Translations under genes and position numbers: made by a program
Notes under the pieces: model-generated
What the model saw: the letters and a program-made list of their open reading frames with translations, nothing else
The model's database searches: none
What the model was told of the DNA's origin: nothing
Part shown: positions 34,574-44,026 of the stretch, piece by piece
How positions within the stretch are numbered: position 1 is the first letter of the stretch
Layout: each line of letters starts with the position of its first letter
Origin: Litorimonas sp964565335
Lineage (GTDB): Bacteria > Pseudomonadota > Alphaproteobacteria > Caulobacterales > Maricaulaceae
Reading direction: 5' to 3'
DNA length: 64,000 bases
NCBI GenBank assembly: GCA_964565335.1
Contig: CAZMEN010000005.1
Span: 1 to 64,000 of the forward strand

Positions 34574-35914
34574 TTAGCTTGCCATTTGCGCTTGTTTTTC
34601 GCCTGTCCAATTTTTCACCATTTCGGTAAGTTCATCGGCGCTCACTGGCTTGGTCATGAAGTCATTCATGCCAGAGTCGAAACAAGCATTTCGGTCATCA
34701 TCAAACGCATTCGCCGTTAAGGCAATAATGGGTAGGTTCTTAGGGACATTGGGCAATTGTCGAATTTTACGCGTTGATTCGAGCCCATCCATATTCGGCA
34801 TACGCATATCCATAAAGATAAGGTCAAAGCTTTGCGTCTTCATGGCTTCAACGGCCAAAGCCCCGTCTTCTACGGTTTCAACGATATGCCCTTCTGCTTC
34901 GAGGAGTGTGCGGGTCAATAGGGCGTTAATGGCATTGTCTTCAGCCAAAAGGATACGTTTTTGAGTCCCTGAATTTGTTTCATCGGATGACGGCGTCTCG
35001 TCGACTGCCGCGACAGGCATTGGCTCCGAAGAATTTTCAACCTCTGTTTCTGTGCTTCCGCCAACGGCTTTCGCGATGACGGCATCTCGCCAATTATTAC
35101 CAAGGACGCTGCTATTGGCTTCGAGAGGAAGCGCTCTGCGTTCAAAACTACGTTCTTCACGTTCTGGCGCAGCTTGATGAGTCGGCGCATTTTGAGAAGC
35201 GGGCGGCTCTTCTTGTCTGTCTGGCACCGGCGCTTGAGCCGCAATGGCAGGGGCGGCAGCGTCGTGTTGGAAGGCGGGTTGTTGCTGAGTGTTCGGTTGT
35301 GCCGGAGTTTGAGGCTCTATGGCGGGGGCTTGCGCCGGTTGAGAGGCTGATTCTTCTGCAGGTGCGTGGGGCGCCATTGCAGCTTGCGTAGGCTCAGATG
35401 CAAAGCCTTGGCTTGGGCTGCTCTGCGGAGCAGGCGATTGAGTCGAGGCCTGACCCGGATTTTGTGCCGGGATTTGGGCGTGACTATTCGTTGTTTCAAC
35501 AGGTGGTTCTGAATATTGCGGAGCTTGCGTCTGTTGTATTATTTCGGGCTGTGTGGCGGCTTGCGGGATGAGCTGTTGTTGAGTCTGTGTGAACGGCGTG
35601 ACATTTCTGGCTAAGGCAAAGGCTGTTCCATCTGGTTCACTTTGTTCAATCCAATCGTAAACCTGTTCTTCTTGAGAGGACTCAGCGCAGGGCATACGTG
35701 TTTCGAATCGATAAGGTACGGGGTAGCTGTTAGGTTGAGGAGGCTGAGGCGCTGGCCAGCCCTGAATCACATTTCCTGTCCAAGCTTCAACGGAGCCGCC
35801 ATATAGGTTGAGGAATGCAGCATTAATAAACAGAATACGGCCCTGTGCATCCCGTTTCATGATGGGGTCGGGCCACAGCCATAACTGCGCGGCGATTGCA
35901 TTGTTTACTGACAT
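34574..35914 (-). CDS. PAS - Pro/Gln-rich linker - receiver protein (no kinase core)
   Basis: A 446-residue soluble signalling protein. Residues 10-115 look like a PAS-type sensor (LWLWPDPIMKRDAQGRILFI, then FLNLYGGSVEAWTG). Residues 115-310 are an Ala/Pro/Gln-rich, low-complexity linker. Residues 318-440 are a receiver with ILLAEDNAINALL, phospho-acceptor D369 in LIFMDMRMPNMDG, and the late Lys in FMTKPVSADEL. Receivers of this type are usually the C-terminal domain of hybrid histidine kinases. Here no HisKA or HATPase domain lies between sensor and receiver; either the kinase core was lost or the protein is a bona fide kinase-free relay. No partner kinase is adjacent. Confidence 0.8.
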   Translation of the reverse strand: MSVNNAIAAQLWLWPDPIMKRDAQGRILFINAAFLNLYGGSVEAWTGNVIQGWPAPQPPQPNSYPVPYRFETRMPCAESSQEEQVYDWIEQSEPDGTAFALARNVTPFTQTQQQLIPQAATQPEIIQQTQAPQYSEPPVETTNSHAQIPAQNPGQASTQSPAPQSSPSQGFASEPTQAAMAPHAPAEESASQPAQAPAIEPQTPAQPNTQQQPAFQHDAAAPAIAAQAPVPDRQEEPPASQNAPTHQAAPEREERSFERRALPLEANSSVLGNNWRDAVIAKAVGGSTETEVENSSEPMPVAAVDETPSSDETNSGTQKRILLAEDNAINALLTRTLLEAEGHIVETVEDGALAVEAMKTQSFDLIFMDMRMPNMDGLESTRKIRQLPNVPKNLPIIALTANAFDDDRNACFDSGMNDFMTKPVSADELTEMVKNWTGEKQAQMAS

Positions 35915-36085
35915 AAACGTTCCTTAAACCCCGAATCAGGCGAATAATCTCTACAAAGAGTGAAGGCTTAGTCTAAAAAATGTCTTACCAAAGGCGTTAA
36001 AAATCACAGTTTCGGATGGAATTCATCCTAAGGGTGCGCGGTGACCGCATCTTTTCGATCTTACGCGTCTGTCAGGGTTCTAAAA

Positions 36086-37675
36086 TCATTTCGTGTAGAA
36101 CGGATTTTTGCGTTTATTTCCGTTGGAATGCGATGAAGCATAATGGGCAGGCGCGTTTTGTCTCGCCCTATCCACCAGTCCTTTTCGGGCTCGTCTGTGT
36201 GCCAAGCTTTCCGCAATATGAAGGCGGTGAATAGCTTCCGAGCCTGCTAGGTCGGCGAGTGTCCGCGCGACGCGAAGAACGCGGTGATAACCGCGCGCTG
36301 TTAAGCCCAATGTCTCTGCCGCTTGAACCAAGAGCTTCCGCCCCTCCGCGTCGGGTTCGGCCACATGGTCCAAACGGTCTTGGGGGAGTTCGGCATTGGT
36401 TAAACCCCCGTTTCGAGCCATTTGTGCATCGCGCGCGCGCGCGACACGCGCAGCAATATCTGCTGTTCCTTCTGTCGCAGGGGGCAAGGCCAAGTCAGCA
36501 GGTGTCACAGCAGGTACATCTATTTGTATGTCTATGCGGTCCATGAAGGGGCCCGATATACGGGCTTGATAATCACTGGCGCACCGTAAGCCTCTACGGC
36601 AGGCAATGCCATTGGCGCCGCCGGTTCCGCATCGACAAGGATTCATGGCGGCGATTAACTGAAACCGCGCCGGATAACTGACATGTGCATTTACGCGGGC
36701 GACAGAGATTTCACCGGTTTCCAAAGGCTGACGGAGACTGTCCAAAACGGTTGGCGTAAACTCGGGCAGTTCATCCAAAAATAAAACGCCGCGATGGGCT
36801 AACGAAGCTTCTCCCGGTTTGGCCTTATTTCCTCCGCCGACCATAGCCGCCATAGACGCGCTGTGATGCGGCGCGCGAAAGGGCCGCTCCCTTGATAATT
36901 GCCCGCGTGTTAACAGCCCTGCAACAGAGTGTACCATGGAGACATCCAAAAGCTCAGGCGCGGTTAAAGGCGGGAGCAGGCCTGGCAATCGGGCCGCTAA
37001 CATGGATTTACCGGAGCCTGGAGGGCCAACCATTAAAAGATTATGCCCGCCTGCGGCTGCGACCTCCAAGGCTCGCTTCGCGGTTTCTTGTCCTCTGACA
37101 TCCCGCATATCCAGCGTTGAGGTCTGTTCAATCATGGCGCCGGCTTCAGGGCGAGACAGGGTTTGTGTGCCTTTAAAGTGATTCATTAATTGCACTAAAC
37201 TGGCCGGGGCTAATAAAGGCAGGTCTCCAGCCCAAGCCGCTTCTGCCCCATTTTCCTGCGGGCAAATCAGTCCTAAATTATGACCATTCGCAAGAACTGC
37301 CGCGGGCAGGGCGCCGGGAACAGGCGCAATTGTGCCGTCCAGAGCCAGTTCTCCCATAGCAAAAAAGCTCTCAATCGCATCGGCGGGTATAGCGCCCAAG
37401 GCGGCCATTAACCCCAAGGCAATAGGCAGGTCATAATGAGCGCCCTCTTTGGGTAAATCCGCCGGCGCTAAATTTATAATGACGCGTTTACCAGGTAAAT
37501 GGAGGCCTAGCGAGGCAAAAGCGGCGCGGACACGCTCACGGGATTCGGCTACGGCCTTATCCGCCAGTCCGACAATGCTGAAATGAGGTCTCGCGGCTGA
37601 TGTGACTTGAACTTGCACGTCAACGCGCCGGGCCTCAGCCCCTTCAAAAGCAACGGTTTGTGTGCGTGCGACCAT
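36086..37675 (-). CDS. YifB/ComM-family Mg-chelatase-like AAA ATPase
   Basis: A 529-residue AAA+ ATPase. Its ComM relative in Vibrio is a branch-migration helicase acting in natural transformation. The N-terminal ChlI-like domain (residues 1-165) has SIVGLADKAVAESRERVRAA. The ATPase core has Walker A GPPGSGKS at 217-224 and HRGVLFLDELPEF as Walker B. The C-terminal Mg_chelatase_C helical domain has RGYHRVLRVARTLADL. A cysteine-containing insert (MNPCRCGTGGANGIACRRG) is typical. The length is close to the family norm plus a 25-residue basic tail. A separate function in this organism is unproven. Confidence 0.9.
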   Translation of the reverse strand: MVARTQTVAFEGAEARRVDVQVQVTSAARPHFSIVGLADKAVAESRERVRAAFASLGLHLPGKRVIINLAPADLPKEGAHYDLPIALGLMAALGAIPADAIESFFAMGELALDGTIAPVPGALPAAVLANGHNLGLICPQENGAEAAWAGDLPLLAPASLVQLMNHFKGTQTLSRPEAGAMIEQTSTLDMRDVRGQETAKRALEVAAAGGHNLLMVGPPGSGKSMLAARLPGLLPPLTAPELLDVSMVHSVAGLLTRGQLSRERPFRAPHHSASMAAMVGGGNKAKPGEASLAHRGVLFLDELPEFTPTVLDSLRQPLETGEISVARVNAHVSYPARFQLIAAMNPCRCGTGGANGIACRRGLRCASDYQARISGPFMDRIDIQIDVPAVTPADLALPPATEGTADIAARVARARDAQMARNGGLTNAELPQDRLDHVAEPDAEGRKLLVQAAETLGLTARGYHRVLRVARTLADLAGSEAIHRLHIAESLAHRRARKGLVDRARQNAPAHYASSHSNGNKRKNPFYTK

Positions 37676-37707
37676 TATGTCTGCTCCCTTACAACAAAAA
37701 AGCAGAT

Positions 37708-37770
37708 GAATAAGAACAAATCAAGAACTTTATTGCCCTGTTTTTCTCAAAAAGGACGTGGTTCTTATTC
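37708..37770. repeat. Ten-base inverted repeat upstream of the YifB-type gene
   Basis: GAATAAGAAC (37708-37717) and GTTCTTATTC (37761-37770) are perfect inverted copies separated by 43 bases, lying 33-95 bases upstream of the minus-strand start at 37675. It could be a pair of operator half-sites or a long-loop hairpin in the leader. It has no terminator character. Confidence 0.4.
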
Positions 37771-37851
37771 AGCCTCAAGCCTAAGCTCTATATTTTTCGA
37801 AAGAGAAAAAATAATCTAGGTTGATTCATTACAAGAAAAATCGTTGCGATA

Positions 37852-38505
37852 TTACGCGAGGCCTACGCAACGCAAGGCTCTAAATTTGCTGGCTTTGTGC
37901 GGGAAGATGAGAGGTTTCTCTGATTTGCGCAAAGGGTCCCGCATACGATACCCGTAAGGCCCGCTTTCCAAAATTATCGCCCAATGGGTTCGGCCATTCG
38001 GTAAAATAAACTGTACAAGCGGGTAATACTTATCGGCCATGCACTCTTCTATGAGGGCCGTACTGACAGACTCGTGAAACCGCGCTTTAGCTTTGCCGCC
38101 TGTGACCTTGCGAATGCCGTCCCATATAAGCCAACCACGCGGTGTAAAACTGTCGTGATGTGTTAAGCGCTTATTGAGGTCAGACGGGTCAGTTTCAAAC
38201 CCTAGATTTGCCAAAGCCATACTTGCGGCCGTGACTAAGCATCCATCTCTTGCCAGTGTGTCGCCTGAGTTCCCAAGTTCTTCAGAGCCCCATCGCGGGT
38301 CTTTCTGATAAAAAGCTGAGCGATCTGGCAAGCGTGTTTTACTTTTCAACTCACCCGGAGTTTGCAAAGGCGAAATTACATTGGAGTTTTGAGACTCTGG
38401 TGAAACAGGCGGGGGCGTTGTCGTGCAAGCCGACACAATCAAAGCAAGGCCAAAGGTTAGGCCTGCCTTTTTTATATGTTTAGTGACTGTTTTCACTGCC
38501 TTCAT
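37852..38505 (-). CDS. C39-like cysteine peptidase lipoprotein
   Basis: A 217-residue predicted lipoprotein. The lipobox VSAC follows a basic N-region (VKTVTKHIKKAGLTFG). A Pro/Ser spacer runs to about residue 55, followed by a Peptidase_C39-like domain. The probable catalytic Cys is in RDGCLVTAASMALANLG, and the His is in GRTHWAIILESG with a following Asp in RMRDP. Non-transporter C39-like proteins are often secreted peptidases or amidases of uncertain substrate. The ATG at 38505 gives the compact lipoprotein signal; one at 38535 adds ten residues. It is on the same strand as the gene upstream, 101 bases away. Confidence 0.72.
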   Translation of the reverse strand: MKAVKTVTKHIKKAGLTFGLALIVSACTTTPPPVSPESQNSNVISPLQTPGELKSKTRLPDRSAFYQKDPRWGSEELGNSGDTLARDGCLVTAASMALANLGFETDPSDLNKRLTHHDSFTPRGWLIWDGIRKVTGGKAKARFHESVSTALIEECMADKYYPLVQFILPNGRTHWAIILESGPYGYRMRDPLRKSEKPLIFPHKASKFRALRCVGLA

Positions 38506-38606
38506 AGGGCTCGAATAGACCGGATATTTTAACATCTCGTTAGTCCGAGGGCGGAAGTCTCATAGATATACTAGAGATATACCAGACGAGACTTATTATT
38601 TGTGAT

Positions 38607-39755
38607 TTAGTCTACACATAATGTCGGCCCGACAGTACCAGCGACAACTTCTGAATAGCATCCGAATGGGTTGTCTGTAATTTGGCAAAGACCGCTGACC
38701 GCATTCTCCCGCGCGGCTTTCGGTGTGGCGAGGCATTTTCCGTCACAATTAGAGCTATCAATACAGATGTTACCGCCATCGCTATAACGCAGAGTACAGC
38801 GCTCATATCCCAAAAGTCCAGATCGCTCGACAAACCCGCCCTTGGTTAGACATTGTGTGCGCTCGACAGGACTTAACTTCCCGGGTCTATCAGCCGTTTC
38901 AAGAGCGGTCAGGTTTGTCTCTTCTACCGCTTCGTCTTTGAGAAGGTTTGTTAAAGGATAAAGTGTTTTTAGGGTTTTTCCTTCATAGCTCACACGGGAG
39001 ACGCTGTCCGCGACATCCAGCTCAATCATAAGGCGTCGCCCAGCGTCATATAAATAGACTGACGTCTTATTATATCCGATTTGATTCAAACTGTTGATTG
39101 TTCCGTTATTGCTTTTCTCAAACCAGTTTTGGGTGTTTTGTCGAAAAAACTTTCCGGTTTTATACTCCGCAACCTTTAAGGTAACTGGCGTGACAGGTGT
39201 GTCATCCACTGTAACGATTTCTTTTGTAACGATTTCTTTCTTGGGCGGGGTCACCTCTGCCATTGGGGTTTCCTCAGGCGGGATTTCATTGGGTTCAATT
39301 TTTTCCGGCTTTGGCGGAGTCGTTTTCGGAGGTGTTTGTTTTATAATCGGACGAGGGGTTTCGATTTCAGGTTCCGGTGCGGGTTTGGATAAATAAATGA
39401 CATTATCTATGTCGTAAATTTTAGCCATGGGATGTCCCGGCCATTCGCCTGAAATGATTTTATTATCAAAATCAAATAGTAATTGAACGTTACCCTGTTG
39501 TCCTTGCAGGCGCAGATATTGCTCCGAATAAGATATGGTGTCGAAGTCATAGCGGCGAGCGCCGCGAAAATCATATTCGACCCATGTGCCGCTATTGCGG
39601 TTTTCCTGAACGAATTGACCTTCAGGAAAGTCAATTTTCGCAATTGGGACGCCAGTGTCAGAAGGTATTTGGGCGTGTGCAGGAAAGCTAAAAGTCAGCA
39701 CTATACAGCACACGGAAAATAGCTGCATTAAAAAGAGCCTCACAGCGTGAGGCAT
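38607..39755 (-). CDS. Secreted two-module protein with cysteine-rich tail
   Basis: I do not recognise a family for this 382-residue protein. Counted from the ATG at 39755 (AAAGGCGAAA upstream), it has a signal peptide ending AHA. Two related modules are visible: module A (about residues 45-115, with WVEYDFRG, then YLRLQGQQGNVQLLFDFDN) and module B (about 205-275, with WFEKSNNG, then SVYLYDAGRRLMIELDVAD). Between them lies a Pro/Lys/Glu/Thr-rich linker. The last 75 residues contain about nine cysteines, including CTLRYSDGGNICIDSSNCDG, and are probably disulfide-bonded. A periplasmic or surface location is likely. A longer reading to 39866 has no signal at its start. Confidence 0.6.
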   Translation of the reverse strand: MPHAVRLFLMQLFSVCCIVLTFSFPAHAQIPSDTGVPIAKIDFPEGQFVQENRNSGTWVEYDFRGARRYDFDTISYSEQYLRLQGQQGNVQLLFDFDNKIISGEWPGHPMAKIYDIDNVIYLSKPAPEPEIETPRPIIKQTPPKTTPPKPEKIEPNEIPPEETPMAEVTPPKKEIVTKEIVTVDDTPVTPVTLKVAEYKTGKFFRQNTQNWFEKSNNGTINSLNQIGYNKTSVYLYDAGRRLMIELDVADSVSRVSYEGKTLKTLYPLTNLLKDEAVEETNLTALETADRPGKLSPVERTQCLTKGGFVERSGLLGYERCTLRYSDGGNICIDSSNCDGKCLATPKAARENAVSGLCQITDNPFGCYSEVVAGTVGPTLCVD

Positions 39756-40022
39756 TTTAATGATTTCGCCTTTGCATGTTCCGTTCAAATCTACTCTCAT
39801 CATATCCGTATGCCCCGAATGATATGAAATTTGTCCCGATATGTAACACGCCCTAGATTCCCACAAGGAATAAGGGACGTGAAGCCTGTCTGGGAACAGA
39901 TTTCACATTATAGGATAACGGCTATGCCAAGTTCATGCCAAACTCTGTCGGAACACGCCTCAATTACAGTAAATTGCAGTTAGGCTGGACACCTTGTCGA
40001 AGGCTTTGATTCTAAAGCGAAC

Positions 40023-41255
40023 TTAATCGACAGAGAGCGTTTTGGGTGTCTTATAATAAAGTTTCAATCCATTGGCCGTGCTCATAGAGTCAGATTGTGT
40101 ATTCATCACAGTCCGGAGACGGTCCAAAATCAAGGTGTCGATGGTAATAATCAATCCTGTGACATAGGTCGCATATTCGGCCGAAACGCCTTGGCTAACC
40201 AAGATATCTTGCAATAAGACAACGGATGCAGAGGGCGTGCCTGCCGCCGCAGTGGCAAAAATAAGAGATTGAAAACCGACGACAATCATATCTCCGAGGC
40301 CAAACTCAAGTCCAAAAGCTTTCATCGTGTAAAGCGAAAGCAATAACAGGCCAATCAAAGTTCCAACCATATTGATTGTGGCTCCAATCGTGAAGAAAGG
40401 TGTGCTTTCGTCCCCATTTGCCCCCAATTGGTCACACGCAACTTTGGTTGCAGGCAAGGTGGCCATAGAGCTAGATGTGGAGAAAGCGACGAGAGCTTGC
40501 GGTAAAATAGCATTGAGTACAAAACGAATGCCGCGTCCTTGTATGGCGGATGTGACCAAGACCATCGCTACCCAAACTAAAATCATCGCAGACATGTACG
40601 GCAATAAAATCGGGAAAAGGTTGCCCAAAGTGCTAACGCCGCCCGGGCTATTCAAGGCCAAAGTGATGGAGCCAAAGACGGCCAAAGGGATGGTAAACTG
40701 CAAAAATTTCCGGAATCCGCGAATGAACAAATCCGACATTTTGTCAGCAGCTTCTCCCAAATCCAATTTTTTCAAAGCCGCGCCGAAAAATAATCCTGCG
40801 TAAATTGAAATCATCAGAGCCGATGTCAGGACACCGTAAATTTTTATAGCAAATGGGATTTCTGCTCTGTCAGCGGAGCTCGTTCCGATAGTCGACGGAT
40901 CCGGCAGAATCGGTAAACCTGAGAACAAATTATAGGCGACAATCGCCAAAAACATACCGAGTAGAGAAAATCCGACAAAGAATAAAAGCACCCGAATAAA
41001 TTTCGCGCCCATACCGCCGCGTGATATAGCAACTGAACTGCCGATGCTCATGATTATCAAGGCATACATAAGGGGTTTAAGAGGAACAAAGAGCGCGTCT
41101 TTCGCAAGGCCCGCAATGGATTTTGAAATTGTTACGCCCCCCGCAGAAATTGGCTGAGCTAGAAAGGAAGCCCCCATAAACCATAGACCCACAGCTAAGG
41201 CTGCCGCCAAAACAACTAAAAGCAATAATGATGTGCGGTGGAAACGATCTAACAT
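40023..41255 (-). CDS. Dicarboxylate/amino acid:cation symporter (DAACS family)
   Basis: A 410-residue inner-membrane symporter of the glutamate/aspartate/C4-dicarboxylate family. Eight transmembrane segments and two re-entrant hairpins are expected. The serine-rich hairpin LVAFSTSSSMATLP (near residue 270), the GATINMVG motif in TM7 and the DRLRTVMNTQSDSM motif in TM8 are all visible. The substrate could be glutamate, aspartate or succinate-type acids. The ATG at 41255 follows AGGG; a longer TTG start at 41276 is less likely. No operon partner is seen. The TCA genes downstream are on the other strand. Confidence 0.88.
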   Translation of the reverse strand: MLDRFHRTSLLLLVVLAAALAVGLWFMGASFLAQPISAGGVTISKSIAGLAKDALFVPLKPLMYALIIMSIGSSVAISRGGMGAKFIRVLLFFVGFSLLGMFLAIVAYNLFSGLPILPDPSTIGTSSADRAEIPFAIKIYGVLTSALMISIYAGLFFGAALKKLDLGEAADKMSDLFIRGFRKFLQFTIPLAVFGSITLALNSPGGVSTLGNLFPILLPYMSAMILVWVAMVLVTSAIQGRGIRFVLNAILPQALVAFSTSSSMATLPATKVACDQLGANGDESTPFFTIGATINMVGTLIGLLLLSLYTMKAFGLEFGLGDMIVVGFQSLIFATAAAGTPSASVVLLQDILVSQGVSAEYATYVTGLIITIDTLILDRLRTVMNTQSDSMSTANGLKLYYKTPKTLSVD

Positions 41256-41481
41256 GAAAACCCTAAATGATGACAATTATTCTTATACTCACGGACTAAA
41301 GCCATATTTTCAGGGATGGAGCAAGGCTTCTATTCTAAACGTTGGATAACAGCCGAGTCCAATTCTGCGGATATTCGCAAGCCGAAATTCAATTCAAATA
41401 TTACACCCGCCTTAACCCGACCTTTACCCTCGCTCTTTACATTCCCTTAATAAACGCGTCACCACAGGATATTAAAGGCCC

Positions 41482-43944
41482 ATGGCACCACCCCCTTCCG
41501 CAACTGCAAATGCTGATATGGCTTACGACCCAGAAGTTGTGCATGCTATGATGGCAGAGTTGGAAGCGGCGAGGGGCAATCCGTTTAGCCGGGCTGTTTC
41601 CGCCCTGATTGTTATGGGTGTGGCAAGTTTCGTATTATTTTCAGTTCTGACTTACAGCCCCTTTGATACCACGGCTGACACAGCGGGGCTACCAAACGCT
41701 AAGAACATTTTCGGAGGCGCAGGCGCAGGATTTGCAAATATTGCAATGCAGAGTTTGGGGTGGGGCGCTATACTGGCTGCGCTCATTGCTTTATTCTCAG
41801 GCGGTCGGGCTATTTTACGGCCAAAACCTTATAAAAATAATTGGGACCGTTTGGGGCGTATCAGCCTTTGTGTTTTTGCCGTCATTTTTGGTGCCGCCAC
41901 TTTATCCGCTTTTCCTATTCCGCAGGATTGGCCTTTGGCTACAGGCATGGGGGGGTGGTTTGGCGATCTCATTTTCTTAAATTTGAAGGCTTTGTTGCTG
42001 CCCTTTAACATCCCATTCACAGGGGTTATCATTGCTGCGACCACTTTCACAATCAGCGTATTCTGTATCGGCCGTTTCATGCGGATTGTGGCAAAAGACC
42101 TGTTCGACGTGGTCGATGCGGCGGGGTTGATTTGGGCCTATGTTCGGGTTTGGATAGACCGCCTTGCCGTTTTCTTGGCTCGAATTTTCAGACGGTTATT
42201 CAAAACTGCTTATGTCGATGATGTGGCTATGGGCGCAGGCGCAGACAATGTGTTTCGTGATATGGATACAGCGCAAGCCGCCGCACCCGCTCCCGCACGT
42301 CCCGCTCAACCTGTCACGCCGCAGCATGATTATGAAACGCCCGTTGTCAAACCAAAGCCCAAACCGAAAGCGGCTCCTAAAGCGAAGCGCAAGCCAAGCC
42401 TAAAGCCGAAAAAACCGCAATTTAATTTCCCGGAAGGTTCAGAGTTTGTTTTGCCGGGTTTGGATTTATTGAAGACGCCTCCGCCGCGTTCGACGGTTCA
42501 CGACCAAGCCGAATTGGCTCGTCAGTCAGAGCTGCTCCATAAAGTTATGGGCGATTACGGCATAGAGGGCGATATGGGGGATGTTCGTCCCGGCCCAGTC
42601 GTAACGCTCTACGAATTTGAACCGGCTCCGGGTGTGAAATCCCAGCGGGTTATTAATTTATCTGATGATATTGCCCGTAATATGTCGGCGCAATCTGCGC
42701 GTATTGCCGTTGTACCTGGCCGAAATGCGATGGGCGTGGAAATGCCGAATAAACGCCGCGAGACTGTTTGGCTTAAAGACATGCTCGCCTCCAAAACTTT
42801 CCGAGAATGCGAAGCCTCCCTGCCGCTTATTATGGGCGAAGATATTGGCGGCGCGCCGTTTGTGGCGGACCTCGCCAAGATGCCGCATTTATTGGTCGCG
42901 GGTACAACGGGCTCCGGTAAATCCGTCGCGATTAACTCTATGATTTTGTCACTGATGTACACGCTCACGCCTGAGCAATGTAAATTCATCATGATTGATC
43001 CGAAAATGCTGGAATTATCAGTCTATGATAATGCCCCGCATCTTTTGGCGCCTGTGGTGACAGAGCCCAAAAAGGCTGTTGTGGCGTTGAAATGGACTGT
43101 GCGGGAAATGGAAGACCGTTACCGGAAAATGTCCAAAATCGGCGTGCGGAATATGGCTGGCTTCAATGAAAAGGTGGCCGAGTTTAAAGCTTCCGGCGAA
43201 GTCATGACGAAAACCACAATGACGGGGTATAATAAAGAAACGGGTGAGCCGGAATACGAGACAGAAGAGCTCGAATTTGAACCCATGCCTTATATCGTCG
43301 TGATTATCGACGAAATGGCAGACCTGATGATGGTCGCCAAGAAAGATATTGAAGGTTCGGTTCAGCGCTTGGCACAAATGGCACGGGCCGCAGGCATCCA
43401 TATGATTATGGCAACGCAGCGTCCGTCTGTGGACGTTATTACCGGAACGATTAAAGCGAACTTCCCCACTCGTGTTTCATTCCGTGTTGGATCTAAAATC
43501 GACAGCCGCACCATTTTGGGGGAGCAGGGCGCGGAGCAATTATTGGGTAATGGCGACATGCTGTATATGGGGACGGGCCGTCCCCGCCGTTTCCATGGGC
43601 CGTTTGTCTCTGACGGCGAAGTCGAGCGCATTGCTGACTTCGTTAAGGCGCAAGGCGCGCCGAGCTATCTGGAAGATATTACAACAGAGCGTGAGGAAGC
43701 CCCAGAGGACCCAAAAAAAGCAGGCGGTGGTTCCGAAGGCGGGTCTTTATTTGACCAAGCTGTGGCGATTGTCGCGCGGGACAGAAAAGCCTCAACCAGT
43801 TATATTCAGCGAAAACTCTCCATCGGGTATAACCGTGCGGCGGATTTGGTGGAGCGCATGGAGGGAGAGGGCATGATTGGCCCAAGCGGTGCAGGCGGCA
43901 AACGCGAGATTTTCCTCCCCGAGGAGGATGACCCTTTTAATTAA
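41482..43944 (+). CDS. ftsK: DNA translocase FtsK
   Basis: Membrane-anchored motor that clears the chromosome terminus from the septum. The 820 residues contain four N-terminal membrane segments (about 35-210). A Pro/Lys-rich linker spans about 265-315. The alpha/beta motor has Walker A GTTGSGKS at 474-481 (K480) and YIVVIIDEMADLM as Walker B. The C-terminal winged-helix gamma domain (residues about 755-815, SYIQRKLSIGYNRAADLVERME) reads KOPS-type polarity sequences. The linker is short, as is usual in alphaproteobacteria. An AAAGG site precedes the ATG. A 206-base gap upstream holds no visible gene. Confidence 0.96.
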   Translation: MAPPPSATANADMAYDPEVVHAMMAELEAARGNPFSRAVSALIVMGVASFVLFSVLTYSPFDTTADTAGLPNAKNIFGGAGAGFANIAMQSLGWGAILAALIALFSGGRAILRPKPYKNNWDRLGRISLCVFAVIFGAATLSAFPIPQDWPLATGMGGWFGDLIFLNLKALLLPFNIPFTGVIIAATTFTISVFCIGRFMRIVAKDLFDVVDAAGLIWAYVRVWIDRLAVFLARIFRRLFKTAYVDDVAMGAGADNVFRDMDTAQAAAPAPARPAQPVTPQHDYETPVVKPKPKPKAAPKAKRKPSLKPKKPQFNFPEGSEFVLPGLDLLKTPPPRSTVHDQAELARQSELLHKVMGDYGIEGDMGDVRPGPVVTLYEFEPAPGVKSQRVINLSDDIARNMSAQSARIAVVPGRNAMGVEMPNKRRETVWLKDMLASKTFRECEASLPLIMGEDIGGAPFVADLAKMPHLLVAGTTGSGKSVAINSMILSLMYTLTPEQCKFIMIDPKMLELSVYDNAPHLLAPVVTEPKKAVVALKWTVREMEDRYRKMSKIGVRNMAGFNEKVAEFKASGEVMTKTTMTGYNKETGEPEYETEELEFEPMPYIVVIIDEMADLMMVAKKDIEGSVQRLAQMARAAGIHMIMATQRPSVDVITGTIKANFPTRVSFRVGSKIDSRTILGEQGAEQLLGNGDMLYMGTGRPRRFHGPFVSDGEVERIADFVKAQGAPSYLEDITTEREEAPEDPKKAGGGSEGGSLFDQAVAIVARDRKASTSYIQRKLSIGYNRAADLVERMEGEGMIGPSGAGGKREIFLPEEDDPFN

Positions 43945-43962
43945 AGCCTAAAATCATTCGGG

Positions 43963-43998
43963 TCTTAAGGGTTTTGCTATTCTTAAGGGTTTTGCTAT
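43963..43998. repeat. Tandem 18-base direct repeat
   Basis: TCTTAAGGGTTTTGCTAT occurs twice back to back (43963-43980 and 43981-43998) between ftsK and the GNAT gene. It is exact over both units and looks like a local slippage duplication. It lies just upstream of the GNAT ATG at 44027. Confidence 0.85.
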
Positions 43999-44026
43999 TT
44001 TTGCCTTGATGATTTAACGCTGTCCC

